Assembly (NCBI GenBank): GCA_035293965.1
Contig: DATGLW010000070.1
Coordinates: 1-63,359 of the forward strand
DNA length: 63,359 nucleotides
Reading direction: 5' to 3'
Origin: DATGLW01 sp035293965
GTDB lineage: Bacteria; Actinomycetota; Acidimicrobiia; Acidimicrobiales; RAAP-2
Below, one piece after another: positions 41,199-49,777 of the stretch; the stretch's first letter is position 1, and every line of letters begins with the position of its first letter. A model generated the notes under the pieces. It searched no databases, had not been told where the DNA came from, and was given only the letters and a program-made list of their open reading frames with translations. The position numbers were made by a program, and so were the translations under genes.

Positions 41199-42905
41199 AT
41201 GGACTTCCTCTGGACCATCGTGGCCCTCGCGGTCGTCCTGGGCCTGGCGTGGCGGTTCCTCGGCTCCTACCTGGCTGCCGTCTACGAGGGCCGGGTGGCC
41301 TTCCTCGGCTGGCTCGAGCGGCCGATCTACCGGGCCCTGCGGGTCGACCCCGAGGTGGAGCAGTCGTGGCAGCGGTACGCGGCATCGGTGGTCCTCTTCT
41401 CGGGCGTCGCCATCCTCCTCACCTACCTCGTCGAGCGCCTCCAGGGGAGCCTGCCGCTCGACCCCCAGCACCTCGGTGCCGTCGCCCCGGCGCTGTCGTG
41501 GAACACCGCGGTGTCCTTCGTCACGAACACCAACTGGCAGAACTACGCCGGCGAGACGACCATGTCGTACCTCACGCAGATGGCCGCCCTCACGGTGCAG
41601 CAATTCGCGAGCGCCGCAGTCGGCATGGCCGTGGCCATCGCCCTCGTCCGTGGCTTCGCACGCAGGGGCTCGCCCACCATCGGCAACTTCTGGGTCGACG
41701 TCGTCCAGGGGACGATCTACGTCCTCGTGCCGATCGCGTTCGTCGCCGGGCTCGTCTTCGTCGCGCAGGGAGCGGTGCAGACGCTTGCCGGGCCCGTCAC
41801 CGTGCACAACCCCCTGACCGGCAGCACCCAGGTGGTCCCCCGCGGGCCGGTGGGCTTCATGGAGGCCATCAAGGAGCTCGGGACCAACGGCGGCGGGTTC
41901 TTCAATGCCAACGGCGCCCACCCCTTCGAAGACCCGACGGCGGCGACCCTGTTCTTGTCGGTCGTGCTCATACTCGCCATCCCAGTTGCCCTCACCTACA
42001 CGTTCGGCAGGATGGTGGGTCGCGGGGCGAGCGGCACGCGCCAGGCAGGGGCCCTGCTGGCGGCCATGGCCATCCTCTTCGGGGGCTGCCTGGCCGTCAC
42101 CTCGTACGCCGAGTCCCAGCCCAACCCGGCGGTGAACGCCGCTCATGTGGTCTCCCAGCCCGAGGGCAACATGGTGGGCAAGGAGGTCCGCTTCGGCGTG
42201 CTCCCCACCACCCTCTACAACGTCGCCGCCACGCAGACCTCGACAGGCTCGGTGTCGGGGGCCAACGACTCGTTCACCCCGATCGGGGGCCTGGGGGTCC
42301 TGACCGGGATGCTCCTCGGCGAGGTCTCGCCCGGTGGGGTGGGCAGCGGCCTCTACACCATCTTGCTCTTCGCCATCGTGGCCGTGTTCCTGGGCGGCCT
42401 CATGGTCGGGCGCACGCCCGAGTACCTCGGCAAGAAGATCCAGGCGAAAGAGGTGAAGCTCGCCGCGCTCGGGGTGCTCGTCATGCCGCTCGTGGTCATC
42501 GTCATGACCGGCATCGCCGTCTCTCTCCACGCGGGCAGAGCGGCGGTGGGCAACGGAGGACCTCACGGCTTCACCGAGATCCTCTACGCCTTCACATCGC
42601 AGGCCAACAACAACGGCTCGGCCTTCGCAGGGCTGAGCGGCAACACCGACTTCTACAACGTGCTGGGCGGCGTCGCCATGCTGCTCGGGCGCTTCGCCAT
42701 CGCGGTGCCGGTCCTCGCGCTGGCCGGTGCGCTCGCGGCCAAGAACGTGGTACCCGCGGGGCTCGGCACCTTCAGGACCGACACGCCGCTCTTCACGGGC
42801 CTGCTCGTGGGCGTGATCGTGATCGTGGGAGGCCTGACCTTCTTTCCGGCGGTGTCCCTCGGCCCTGTCGTCGAGCAGCTCCTCCACGGGAGGCTCTTCT
42901 CGTGA
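41199..42905 (+). CDS. kdpA: KdpA, K+-binding and translocating subunit
   Basis: 568 residues, about ten membrane helices. K+ selectivity-filter-like loops are visible: 'VSFVTNTNWQNYAGETTMSY', 'IKELGTNGGGFFNANGAHPF' and 'FTSQANNNGSAFAGLSGNT'. KdpA belongs to the SKT superfamily and takes K+ from outside. ATG 41199 is preferred to the GTG one codon earlier; a purine run lies just upstream. Its stop overlaps the kdpB start by 4 bases. Confidence 0.96.
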   Translation: MDFLWTIVALAVVLGLAWRFLGSYLAAVYEGRVAFLGWLERPIYRALRVDPEVEQSWQRYAASVVLFSGVAILLTYLVERLQGSLPLDPQHLGAVAPALSWNTAVSFVTNTNWQNYAGETTMSYLTQMAALTVQQFASAAVGMAVAIALVRGFARRGSPTIGNFWVDVVQGTIYVLVPIAFVAGLVFVAQGAVQTLAGPVTVHNPLTGSTQVVPRGPVGFMEAIKELGTNGGGFFNANGAHPFEDPTAATLFLSVVLILAIPVALTYTFGRMVGRGASGTRQAGALLAAMAILFGGCLAVTSYAESQPNPAVNAAHVVSQPEGNMVGKEVRFGVLPTTLYNVAATQTSTGSVSGANDSFTPIGGLGVLTGMLLGEVSPGGVGSGLYTILLFAIVAVFLGGLMVGRTPEYLGKKIQAKEVKLAALGVLVMPLVVIVMTGIAVSLHAGRAAVGNGGPHGFTEILYAFTSQANNNGSAFAGLSGNTDFYNVLGGVAMLLGRFAIAVPVLALAGALAAKNVVPAGLGTFRTDTPLFTGLLVGVIVIVGGLTFFPAVSLGPVVEQLLHGRLFS

Positions 42906-44971
42906 CCGTGGCCGCCATACCGCGGCAGCCGCAACCGGCTCCCAAGCCGGCACGGGGTGTGGCGCAGCCGCGGAGCCTGTTCGACCGCGAGATCCTGGCC
43001 CAGGCGTCGATCGGCGCCCTCGAGAAGCTCGACCCGCGCGTGCAGGTCAAGAACCCGGTGATGTTCGTGGTCCTCGTCGGGACGATCGTGAGCGCCCTCG
43101 AGGCCGTGGCCCACCCGAGCGTGTTCTCCTGGAGCGTCACGGCGTGGCTCTTCTTGACCGTGGTCTTCGCCAACTTCGCCGAGGCGATGGCCGAAGGTCG
43201 GGGCAAGGCACAGGCCCAGACGCTCCGACGCATGCGGGCGGAGACCGAAGCCCGCCGCCTGCGCAACGACGGAACCGAAGAGCGCGTGCCGGCTTCGGGT
43301 CTCGCCAGGGGGGACCTGGTGGTGTGTGAGCCAGGTGACGTGATCCCCTCCGACGGCGAGATCGTCGAGGGGATCGCCTCGGTGGACGAGTCTGCCATGA
43401 CCGGCGAGTCCGCCCCGGTCATCCGCGAGTCCGGCGGCGACCGCTCAGCGGTGACGGGGGGCACCAGGGTGCTCTCGGACCGCATCGTCGTGCGCATCAC
43501 GGCCGAGCGGGGCCAGACCTTCCTCGACCGGATGATCGGCCTGGTCGAGGGAGCCAGCCGGCACAAGACGCCCAACGAGGTCGCGCTCACCATCCTGCTC
43601 GCGGCCCTGACCATCGTCTTCTTGCCGGTCGTGGTCGCCCTCGAACCCTTCGGTCGCGCTGCGGGCACCACGGTGCCGGTCGTGACGCTCGTGGCGCTGC
43701 TCGTCTGCCTGATCCCGACCACCATCGGCGCGCTGCTCTCGGCCATCGGCATCGCCGGCATGGACCGGCTCGTCCAGCGCAACGTCCTCGCCCTGAGCGG
43801 TCGGGCGGTCGAGGCCGCCGGCGACGTGCAGACGCTCCTGCTCGACAAGACGGGCACGATCACCTTGGGCAACCGCATGGCCACACGCTTCGTGCCGGTG
43901 GTGGCGGGAGCGGAGGAAGAGCTGGCGGCGGCCGCCCAGCTGGCGTCGCTGGCCGACGAGACTCCCGAAGGGCGATCGATCGTCGTGCTCGCCAAGGAGC
44001 GCTTCGGCATCCGCGAGCGGGAGCTTCCCGAGAGCCACCAGTTCATCCCGTTCTCCGCCACCACGCGCATGTCGGGGATCGACGTCGACGGCCACCGGGT
44101 CCGCAAGGGCGCTGCCGACTCGGTGGCCCGGTGGGTCGTCGAGCAGGGAGGCAGGGTCCCCGAAGGCCTTCGCGAGACGGTGGAGCAGCTGGCGCGGTCG
44201 GGGTCGACCCCGCTCGTGGTCGCAGACGGCTCCCGGATCCTCGGGGTGATCGAGCTCAAAGACGTGGTGAAAGAAGGAATCCGCGATCGCTTTGACGCCC
44301 TGCGGGCCGTCGGGATCCGTACCGTGATGATCACCGGCGACAACCCGCTCACGGCTGCCGCGATCGCCCAGGAGGCGGGCGTCGACGACTACCTGGCCGA
44401 GGCGACGCCCGAGGCGAAGATGGAGCTCATCCGGGCCGAGCAGGAGGGCGGCAAGCTCGTGGCCATGACCGGCGACGGCACCAACGACGCGCCGGCGCTC
44501 GCCCAGGCCGACGTCGGCGTTGCCATGAACACCGGGACCACCGCCGCCAAGGAGGCGGGCAACATGGTGGATCTCGACTCCAACCCGACCAAGCTCATCG
44601 ACATCGTCGAGGTCGGCAAGCAACTGCTCATCACACGCGGCGCGCTCACCACCTTTTCGGTGGCGAACGACGTGGCGAAGTACTTCGCCATCATCCCCGC
44701 GCTGTTCGCCGCCGCCTACCCGCAGCTGAACGCGTTGAACGTGATGAAGCTGCACAGCCCCCAGAGCGCGATCCTCTCCGCGGTGATCTTCAACGCCCTC
44801 GTCATCGTCGCCCTCATCCCGCTCGCGCTGCGGGGTGTCCGCTGGCGCCCGGCGAGCGCGGGGGCCATCCTCCGGCGCAACGTGTGGATCTATGGCGTGG
44901 GCGGGCTCATCGTCCCCTTTGCCGGCATCAAGCTGATCGACCTGTTCCTCACCGCCGTCCACTGGTACTGA
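42902..44971 (+). CDS. kdpB: KdpB, P-type ATPase subunit of the K+ pump
   Basis: 689 residues. The phosphorylated Asp is in 'LLLDKTGTITLGNRMA'. The actuator loop is 'VDESAMTGESAPVIRESGGD'; in E. coli the Ser of TGES is an inhibitory phosphorylation site. The hinge motif is 'AMTGDGTNDAPALAQADVGV'. Membrane segments include 'LVALLVCLIPTTIGALLSAI'. GTG 42902 overlaps the kdpA stop (GTGA). It is the energy-coupling subunit of KdpFABC. Confidence 0.97.
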   Translation: MTVAAIPRQPQPAPKPARGVAQPRSLFDREILAQASIGALEKLDPRVQVKNPVMFVVLVGTIVSALEAVAHPSVFSWSVTAWLFLTVVFANFAEAMAEGRGKAQAQTLRRMRAETEARRLRNDGTEERVPASGLARGDLVVCEPGDVIPSDGEIVEGIASVDESAMTGESAPVIRESGGDRSAVTGGTRVLSDRIVVRITAERGQTFLDRMIGLVEGASRHKTPNEVALTILLAALTIVFLPVVVALEPFGRAAGTTVPVVTLVALLVCLIPTTIGALLSAIGIAGMDRLVQRNVLALSGRAVEAAGDVQTLLLDKTGTITLGNRMATRFVPVVAGAEEELAAAAQLASLADETPEGRSIVVLAKERFGIRERELPESHQFIPFSATTRMSGIDVDGHRVRKGAADSVARWVVEQGGRVPEGLRETVEQLARSGSTPLVVADGSRILGVIELKDVVKEGIRDRFDALRAVGIRTVMITGDNPLTAAAIAQEAGVDDYLAEATPEAKMELIRAEQEGGKLVAMTGDGTNDAPALAQADVGVAMNTGTTAAKEAGNMVDLDSNPTKLIDIVEVGKQLLITRGALTTFSVANDVAKYFAIIPALFAAAYPQLNALNVMKLHSPQSAILSAVIFNALVIVALIPLALRGVRWRPASAGAILRRNVWIYGVGGLIVPFAGIKLIDLFLTAVHWY

Positions 44972-45035
44972 GAGCCGAAAGGACGCACATTGCCAGCCCT
45001 TGGACACCGCCCGGCCGCGTGACGGAGGCGCTCTG

Positions 45036-45587
45036 ATGCTCACCCAGCTTCGCCGTTCCGTGGTCCTGTCCGTTGTCTTCCTGGTGCTGCTGGGCCTGGC
45101 CTACCCGCTCGCGGGCACGGGGATCTCGCACCTGCTCTTCGCGCACCAGGCCGACGGGTCCCTCACGCCAGAGGGCTCGACGCTCATCGGCCAGCGCTGG
45201 CCGGGCCCGAGGTGGTTCCAGGGGCGGCCCGACGGCACCGTGCTCACCAACAGGCCCGACCAGGTCGTGGTGTCGGGGACCAACCAGCCCGGCCCCCGGT
45301 CGAGGCTCCTGGCACGGTCGGTGGCCAGGCAGGCCGCGCACCTCGAGAAGGAGGGGATCGTTCCCACCAACGACCTCGTCACCACCTCCGGCAGCCTCGT
45401 CGACCCGGACATCAGCCCCGCCGACGCCTACGCGCAGGTTGCCGCGGTGGCTGCCGCCCGGGGCCTCCCCGCCGCCACGGTGCGACGCCTGGTGGCAACC
45501 CACGTCCACCCCCGACAGCTCGGGTTCCTCGGCGCCGACTACGTCGACGTGCTCGAACTGAACCTCGCCCTCGCCCACCTTCGATGA
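45036..45587 (+). CDS. kdpC: KdpC, accessory subunit of the K+ pump
   Basis: 183 residues. One N-terminal membrane helix ('VVLSVVFLVLLGLAYPLAG'), then 'GSTLIGQRWPGPRWFQGRPD', 'VPTNDLVTTSGSLVDPDISP' and 'VRRLVATHVHPRQLGFLGAD', the standard KdpC order. ATG 45036 is preceded by GGAGG. The stop overlaps the next gene's start (ATGA). Confidence 0.95.
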   Translation: MLTQLRRSVVLSVVFLVLLGLAYPLAGTGISHLLFAHQADGSLTPEGSTLIGQRWPGPRWFQGRPDGTVLTNRPDQVVVSGTNQPGPRSRLLARSVARQAAHLEKEGIVPTNDLVTTSGSLVDPDISPADAYAQVAAVAAARGLPAATVRRLVATHVHPRQLGFLGADYVDVLELNLALAHLR

Positions 45588-45934
45588 CGAGCGATGGCTT
45601 CGCCGAGGGCGACGACTGGGGCGGTCGTCCGATCGCCCGGCGGGTGGCAGACGCCACCGAGCGGGGCCGGGTGCCCGTGACCGGCACCGTCCGCCGCACG
45701 GGGACGACGAACCTCGGGGGCAGCGTGTCGTACCTGTGCACGGTGGAGGACGGCACCGGCGAGATCGGGCTCCTCTTCGTCGGCCGCAGGAGCGTGCCGG
45801 GGCTCGTCAGAGGAGCGCGCTGCACCGTCGAAGGCACGGCCCGGCGGGGCCGCGGGAGGCTTGTACTGTGGAACCCCCGGTACCGGCTCGAAAGCCCCCT
45901 GAGAGCCTCGCCTCCACGGAGCGCGTGTCCATGA
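45584..45934 (+). CDS. OB-fold protein embedded in the kdp operon
   Basis: 116 residues. The central part 'VTGTVRRTGTTNLGGSVSYL' and 'CTVEDGTGEIGLLFVGRRSV' followed by 'PGLVRGARCTVEGTARR' reads as a small five-strand OB barrel, like the actinobacterial proteins found near Trk potassium genes (from memory). Its start overlaps kdpC's stop and its stop overlaps the kdpD N-half start (both ATGA), so it is locked into the operon. Nucleic-acid binding is possible but not shown. Confidence 0.75.
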   Translation: MTSDGFAEGDDWGGRPIARRVADATERGRVPVTGTVRRTGTTNLGGSVSYLCTVEDGTGEIGLLFVGRRSVPGLVRGARCTVEGTARRGRGRLVLWNPRYRLESPLRASPPRSACP

Positions 45935-47172
45935 TCGACCCTCCTGCGTGGCCGGGCTCGTCACGCACCGACGAGGCGGCGAGCGAGACCGCGTCGGCCG
46001 AGCCGGACGCCACCGCCGTCGTGGAAGCTGCCGGGCATTTTCGGATCTATCTCGGAGCTGCGCCTGGGGTCGGCAAGACCTTCGCCATGCTCAACGAAGG
46101 CCAGCGTCGTCGGAGGCGGGGTGCCGATGTGGTCGTCGGGTTCGTCGAGAGCCACGGGCGGCGCCTGACCGAAGAACAGGTCGACGGGCTCGAGATCGTG
46201 CCCCGCCGCGTGATCGAGTACCGAGGAGCACGGTTCGAGGAGATGGACCTCGACGCGGTGCTGGCGCGGCATCCCAAGGTGGCGCTCATCGACGAGCTCG
46301 CCCACACGAATGTGCCCGGCTCGGGCCGCAACGGGAAGCGCTGGCAGGACGTGCTGGAGGTCCTCGACGCCGGGATCGATGTCATCACGACCGTGAACAT
46401 CCAGCATCTCGAGAGCATTGCCGACGCCGTCGAGCAGATGACGGGCACCCCGGTACGGGAACGGGTGCCGGACTGGGTCGTGCGCAAGGCCGACCAGATC
46501 GAGCTCGTCGACTCCTCTCCGGAGCAGCTCCGGCGGCGCATGCTCCACGGCAACATCTATCCTCCGAGCAAGGTGCCGGAGGCTCTCGCGCACTTCTTCC
46601 GCACGGACAACCTGATCGCCTTGCGCGAGCTGGCCCTGCGTTTCCTCGCGGACGAGACCGACGAAGAGCTCCTCGAGCACTTGCGCACCAAGCGTGCCGA
46701 GGTCGTCTGGGAGACCGCCGAGCGCATCATGGTGGCGGTCACTGCCGCCCCGGGCACTGACGTGCTGCTGCGGCGGGCCGCGCGCATCGCCTCGCGAGTC
46801 AAAGGGGAGCTCGACGTGGTGCACGTGACCGGTGACGCGGACGCTCCGGACGAGCGCCGTGGCATCGATGCGCTGCGTGAGCTCGCGGCTGCCCTCGGGG
46901 CCCGGTGGCACGAGATCCACGGGCCTGACCCTGCCCGCGCCCTGCTCGCGTTCGCCCAAGAGCACCAGGTCACGCAGCTCGTCATCGGGTCGAGCCGCCG
47001 GAGCAGGTGGCAGGAGCTGACGGGCGGCGGCTCGATCGTCCGCCGGATCATCCGCCAGGCCGGTTCGGTCGGGATCGACGTGCACGTCATCGCCCGGCGG
47101 GAGCTGCCCGCCGGTGACGCTTCCCCAGGTGATGGCGCCGTCGGCCCTGCCGGTTCCACCGGCCTGCAGTGA
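45931..47172 (+). CDS. kdpD: N-terminal half of KdpD as a separate protein
   Basis: 413 residues. A KdpD sensor domain starts near residue 35: 'FRIYLGAAPGVGKTFAMLNE' (Walker A), 'VVVGFVESHGRRLTEEQVDG', 'HPKVALIDELAHTNVPGSGR' (Walker B) and 'GIDVITTVNIQHLESI'. A universal-stress domain follows (about 265-385, 'RIMVAVTAAPGTDVLLRRAA' and 'VTQLVIGSSRRSRWQELTGG'). It has no transmembrane or kinase part; those are encoded at 38673. In E. coli one protein carries both. It may act as a soluble ATP- or c-di-AMP-sensing partner of the half-kinase (inference from KdpD biology). Confidence 0.92.
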   Translation: MIDPPAWPGSSRTDEAASETASAEPDATAVVEAAGHFRIYLGAAPGVGKTFAMLNEGQRRRRRGADVVVGFVESHGRRLTEEQVDGLEIVPRRVIEYRGARFEEMDLDAVLARHPKVALIDELAHTNVPGSGRNGKRWQDVLEVLDAGIDVITTVNIQHLESIADAVEQMTGTPVRERVPDWVVRKADQIELVDSSPEQLRRRMLHGNIYPPSKVPEALAHFFRTDNLIALRELALRFLADETDEELLEHLRTKRAEVVWETAERIMVAVTAAPGTDVLLRRAARIASRVKGELDVVHVTGDADAPDERRGIDALRELAAALGARWHEIHGPDPARALLAFAQEHQVTQLVIGSSRRSRWQELTGGGSIVRRIIRQAGSVGIDVHVIARRELPAGDASPGDGAVGPAGSTGLQ

Positions 47173-47193
47173 GCTGCCGGCCCCCTTGCGTTC

Positions 47194-47220
47194 TTACCCG
47201 ATCCTTACCACGCCCTTACC
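47194..47220 (+). promoter_or_regulatory. Triple 11-bp direct repeat upstream of a small secreted peptide
   Basis: CTTACC occurs three times with exact 11-bp spacing (TTACC at 47194, 47205 and 47216). The phasing matches PhoB/OmpR-type boxes. The array sits between the kdpD N-half and the 64-residue secreted peptide and could act on that gene. Confidence 0.6.
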
Positions 47221-47288
47221 GCGTGCACAGCTCTGTCCTCCAGGATGCATGCCGACGGCGACGGAGAAGCGCATCCACGGAGGTCACC

Positions 47289-47483
47289 ATGAAGCGGACG
47301 TTCGGCAAGGTGCTGGCAGGGCTCGGCATCGCCGGGGCATCCCTCGGCCTCGGGCTTGGCATCGGGGCCCTGGCCTCGGGTGCAGCCACGTCGGCCACGA
47401 CGCCTGCTACCACTGCCACGCCGGTCTCGAGCGGCACGACGCATTCACCGTGCCCCCACACGTCCGGCTCCCAGTCGGCGTGA
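47289..47483 (+). CDS. Small exported Thr/Ser-rich peptide
   Basis: 64 residues. Basic start 'MKRTFGKVLAGLGIAGASLG', a Gly/Ala/Leu hydrophobic segment ending 'LASGAAT', then a mature part of about 30 residues rich in Thr, Ser, Ala and Pro with one Cys. CGGAGGTCACC precedes the ATG, giving a good ribosome binding site. I do not recognise it. It lies between the kdp and pst operons behind a phased 11-bp repeat, so it may be induced by ion or phosphate stress (inference). Confidence 0.65.
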   Translation: MKRTFGKVLAGLGIAGASLGLGLGIGALASGAATSATTPATTATPVSSGTTHSPCPHTSGSQSA

Positions 47484-47590
47484 CGCGGCGCCCTCGCATC
47501 ACGCCGGCTGTCTCGTAACGTTCACCGATCCTTCCCGAGGCCGTGACCCGCCCGCCGGGCCGTGCCCATAAGGTGGGAGGGCTGCCGCAT

Positions 47591-47622
47591 GGCACGGCCT
47601 CTGTCCCCCCGGAGGCCGTGCC
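47591..47622. terminator. Hairpin between the small peptide gene and pstA
   Basis: Perfect 11-bp stem (arm GGCACGGCCTC, 47591-47601; partner 47612-47622) with a 10-base loop, in the 243-bp gap between convergent genes. It has no T tract, so termination is only plausible. The gap also holds GTTCACCGATCCTTCCCG near 47520, a weak 11-bp-phased motif. No gene is evident. Confidence 0.4.
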
Positions 47623-47726
47623 GGCGGCGCTCCCGCTCGTCGTTGGCGCGAGTCGTCCGTGCCCGGCGGGACATCTCGTGGCAGGCACGGGCGTGATGCA
47701 GCCTCACCAGCACCGCGCGCCCGGGG

Positions 47727-48623
47727 TCAGGTGCGCCGGCCCTCGGCGTGGCGTTGTGTGCGGGCGACCACGAAGCGCGCGGCCACCAGGAGCAGGAGGA
47801 CCAGCACCATCAGCACGAGGGCCGCGTCGTAGGACAGAGTCCGGGCCGACGCCAGGGGGTAATTCCAGAACTCCCAGATCGGGTAGGTCAGGTAGCCGAT
47901 CTGGTGGTGGACGAGGGCGGCCGACGGCAGCCCGGTGGACCATCCCGCCGTGTAGATCAGCGGCGCCGTCTCACCCCCGGCGATGGCGAGCGCCACGAGC
48001 AGGCCGGTTGTGATCCCGGGCAACGCCGCACGAAGCAGGATCCGCCGCAGGGCGTACCCGCCCGGCATGCCGAGCGCGTCCGCCCCTTCCCGGTAGCCGG
48101 CGGGCACCTGACGCAGCGCGGTCTCGGTGGACCGGGCAATGTAGGGCACCACCATCACCGACAGCACCAGCACCGCGGGCAGCAGCGAGTACTGCCAGTG
48201 GAGGCCCACGACGAGGGCGACGTAGCCGACGTAGCCGAGCACGATGGACGGGAACCCGCTGAGCACGTCGATCGCCAGGCGTGCGACGGCGGTCACGCGG
48301 CCGTGCGGCCGGCTCCCTGGCGCCATGCCTGCCAGGTGGATGCCGCTCATCACCCCGACGGAGCCGGCCACCACGAGGACTCCCGCCATGAGGACCAGTG
48401 ACCCGAGGACGGCGTTCTCGAGCCCGCCGCCCGTTCCGGCAGTCGTCGTGGTCAGCACGCTCCATCGCCAATGCGGAACCGCACGGGCCACCACGCCTGC
48501 GACCAGCCACACGGCGGGAGCCACCACGATGAAGAGGGCGACGAGGGCCCAGGCGCGGAACGCCCACTGGCGTGCCCGCCGTCCCCGCGTGGCCGGCAGG
48601 ACGGGGTCAGTCGGCGTCGTCAA
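47727..48623 (-). CDS. pstA: PstA, phosphate ABC transporter permease
   Basis: 298 residues, six hydrophobic segments. The ABC permease EAA-like loop is 'PAGYREGADALGMPGGYALR' (EGADALG). 'IAIAGGETAPLIYTAGW'-type sequence ('ALAIAGGETAPLIYTAG') marks PstA. It starts with TTG at 48623, which follows the pstC stop by 16 bases. It is the last gene of the pst operon. Confidence 0.94.
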   Translation of the reverse strand: MTTPTDPVLPATRGRRARQWAFRAWALVALFIVVAPAVWLVAGVVARAVPHWRWSVLTTTTAGTGGGLENAVLGSLVLMAGVLVVAGSVGVMSGIHLAGMAPGSRPHGRVTAVARLAIDVLSGFPSIVLGYVGYVALVVGLHWQYSLLPAVLVLSVMVVPYIARSTETALRQVPAGYREGADALGMPGGYALRRILLRAALPGITTGLLVALAIAGGETAPLIYTAGWSTGLPSAALVHHQIGYLTYPIWEFWNYPLASARTLSYDAALVLMVLVLLLLVAARFVVARTQRHAEGRRT

Positions 48624-48639
48624 CCCGCGATCCCCACGA

Positions 48640-49737
48640 TCACGCCGCCGAACCGACCGGTAGCCCGAGGCGCGACGACCGGGCGATGACCCGGCGGGCC
48701 AGCACGTTCACGACGACCGAGATGATCGCCAGCACGAGGCCCGCCTCGGCCAGGGTCGCGGTCGCGAAGCCCGTGCCGTCGGTTGCCGCCGAGTCGAGCT
48801 GGCTGACGATGGTGGCGGCGATGGTGGTCATGTTCCCGTACATGTTCGGCGCGATGGCAATCACCGAACCCGACACCATGGCCACGGCGATGGTCTCGCC
48901 CAGCGCGCGCCCGAGCCCGAGGATGGTGGCGCCGACGAGACCGGAGCGGACCCAGGGGAGCGTCACCCAGCGCGCCACCTCGGCGTCGGTCATCCCCAGA
49001 GCCTGGGCTCCCTCCTTCGGCAACGGCGGGACCTGCGCGAAGAGGTCGCGCGCGGTGGAGGCGATGATGGGGACGATCATGAGGGCGAGCACGATCCCCG
49101 AGGTGAGCAGGCCTTCGCCGTGGCCGGTCGGTCCCCTGAAGTAGCGCAGCACCGGCACGTCGGGCACGTGGCCGGCAACGAAAGGGTAGACGTGCTGCGC
49201 CAGGAACGGCCCCAACGTGAGCGCCCCCCACAAGCCGACGATGACGCTCGGAATGCCGGCCAACGTCTCGATGGCGAGGCCGAGAGGGCGCGCCAGCCAC
49301 CCTGGCAGGCGCTCGGTCAGGGCGAAGGCGGCACCGACCGAGACCGGCACGGCGATCACGATGGCGATGGCCGACGTCTGGAGGGTGCCCGCGATCAGGG
49401 CCCACGCGCCGTAGCTCGAGCCGGCAGGATGGGCTACGCCGTGGGTGCGGACGACGGCACCGTACGCGCTGCCCGGCCGCCAGTCGGTGCCCGTGAGGAA
49501 GTGGGCACCGTTGACCCGGATCGCCGGCCATGCCTTGACGGCCAGGACGGTGAGGGTGAAGGCGAGGGCACCCAAGGGGACGATCGACGCGATCCGCGCT
49601 GCCGCCCGCCAGGCTGGCTCCTCTCGCCCACGGAGGATGCGCGCCGCCCGCTGGGTGATCGAGTGCCGGCCCGCTGGGCGGCCTCCGCGTCCGGGGAGTG
49701 TTGCCGGCGTCGGCGCGCCGGTCCCGATGGTGGTCAT
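48640..49737 (-). CDS. pstC: PstC, phosphate ABC transporter permease
   Basis: 365 residues with six to seven membrane segments. 'AGIPSVIVGLWGALTLGPFL', 'LPKEGAQALGMTDAEVARWV' (EAA loop) and 'ILGLGRALGETIAVAMVSGS' are PstC hallmarks. A periplasmic loop lies around 'GTDWRPGSAYGAVVRTHGVA'. It follows pstB in this operon rather than pstS. Confidence 0.94.
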   Translation of the reverse strand: MTTIGTGAPTPATLPGRGGRPAGRHSITQRAARILRGREEPAWRAAARIASIVPLGALAFTLTVLAVKAWPAIRVNGAHFLTGTDWRPGSAYGAVVRTHGVAHPAGSSYGAWALIAGTLQTSAIAIVIAVPVSVGAAFALTERLPGWLARPLGLAIETLAGIPSVIVGLWGALTLGPFLAQHVYPFVAGHVPDVPVLRYFRGPTGHGEGLLTSGIVLALMIVPIIASTARDLFAQVPPLPKEGAQALGMTDAEVARWVTLPWVRSGLVGATILGLGRALGETIAVAMVSGSVIAIAPNMYGNMTTIAATIVSQLDSAATDGTGFATATLAEAGLVLAIISVVVNVLARRVIARSSRLGLPVGSAA

Positions 49738-49777
49738 CGCAAGCGGTGAAGGTGACAGTCGGCGAGGCCGCCCCGGC

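Noticed and set aside
41042..42901. Frame of kdpB staying open back through kdpA and kdpF
   Set aside because: It is a second-frame shadow of kdpA. The kdpB start at 42902 is fixed by the GTGA overlap and family alignment.
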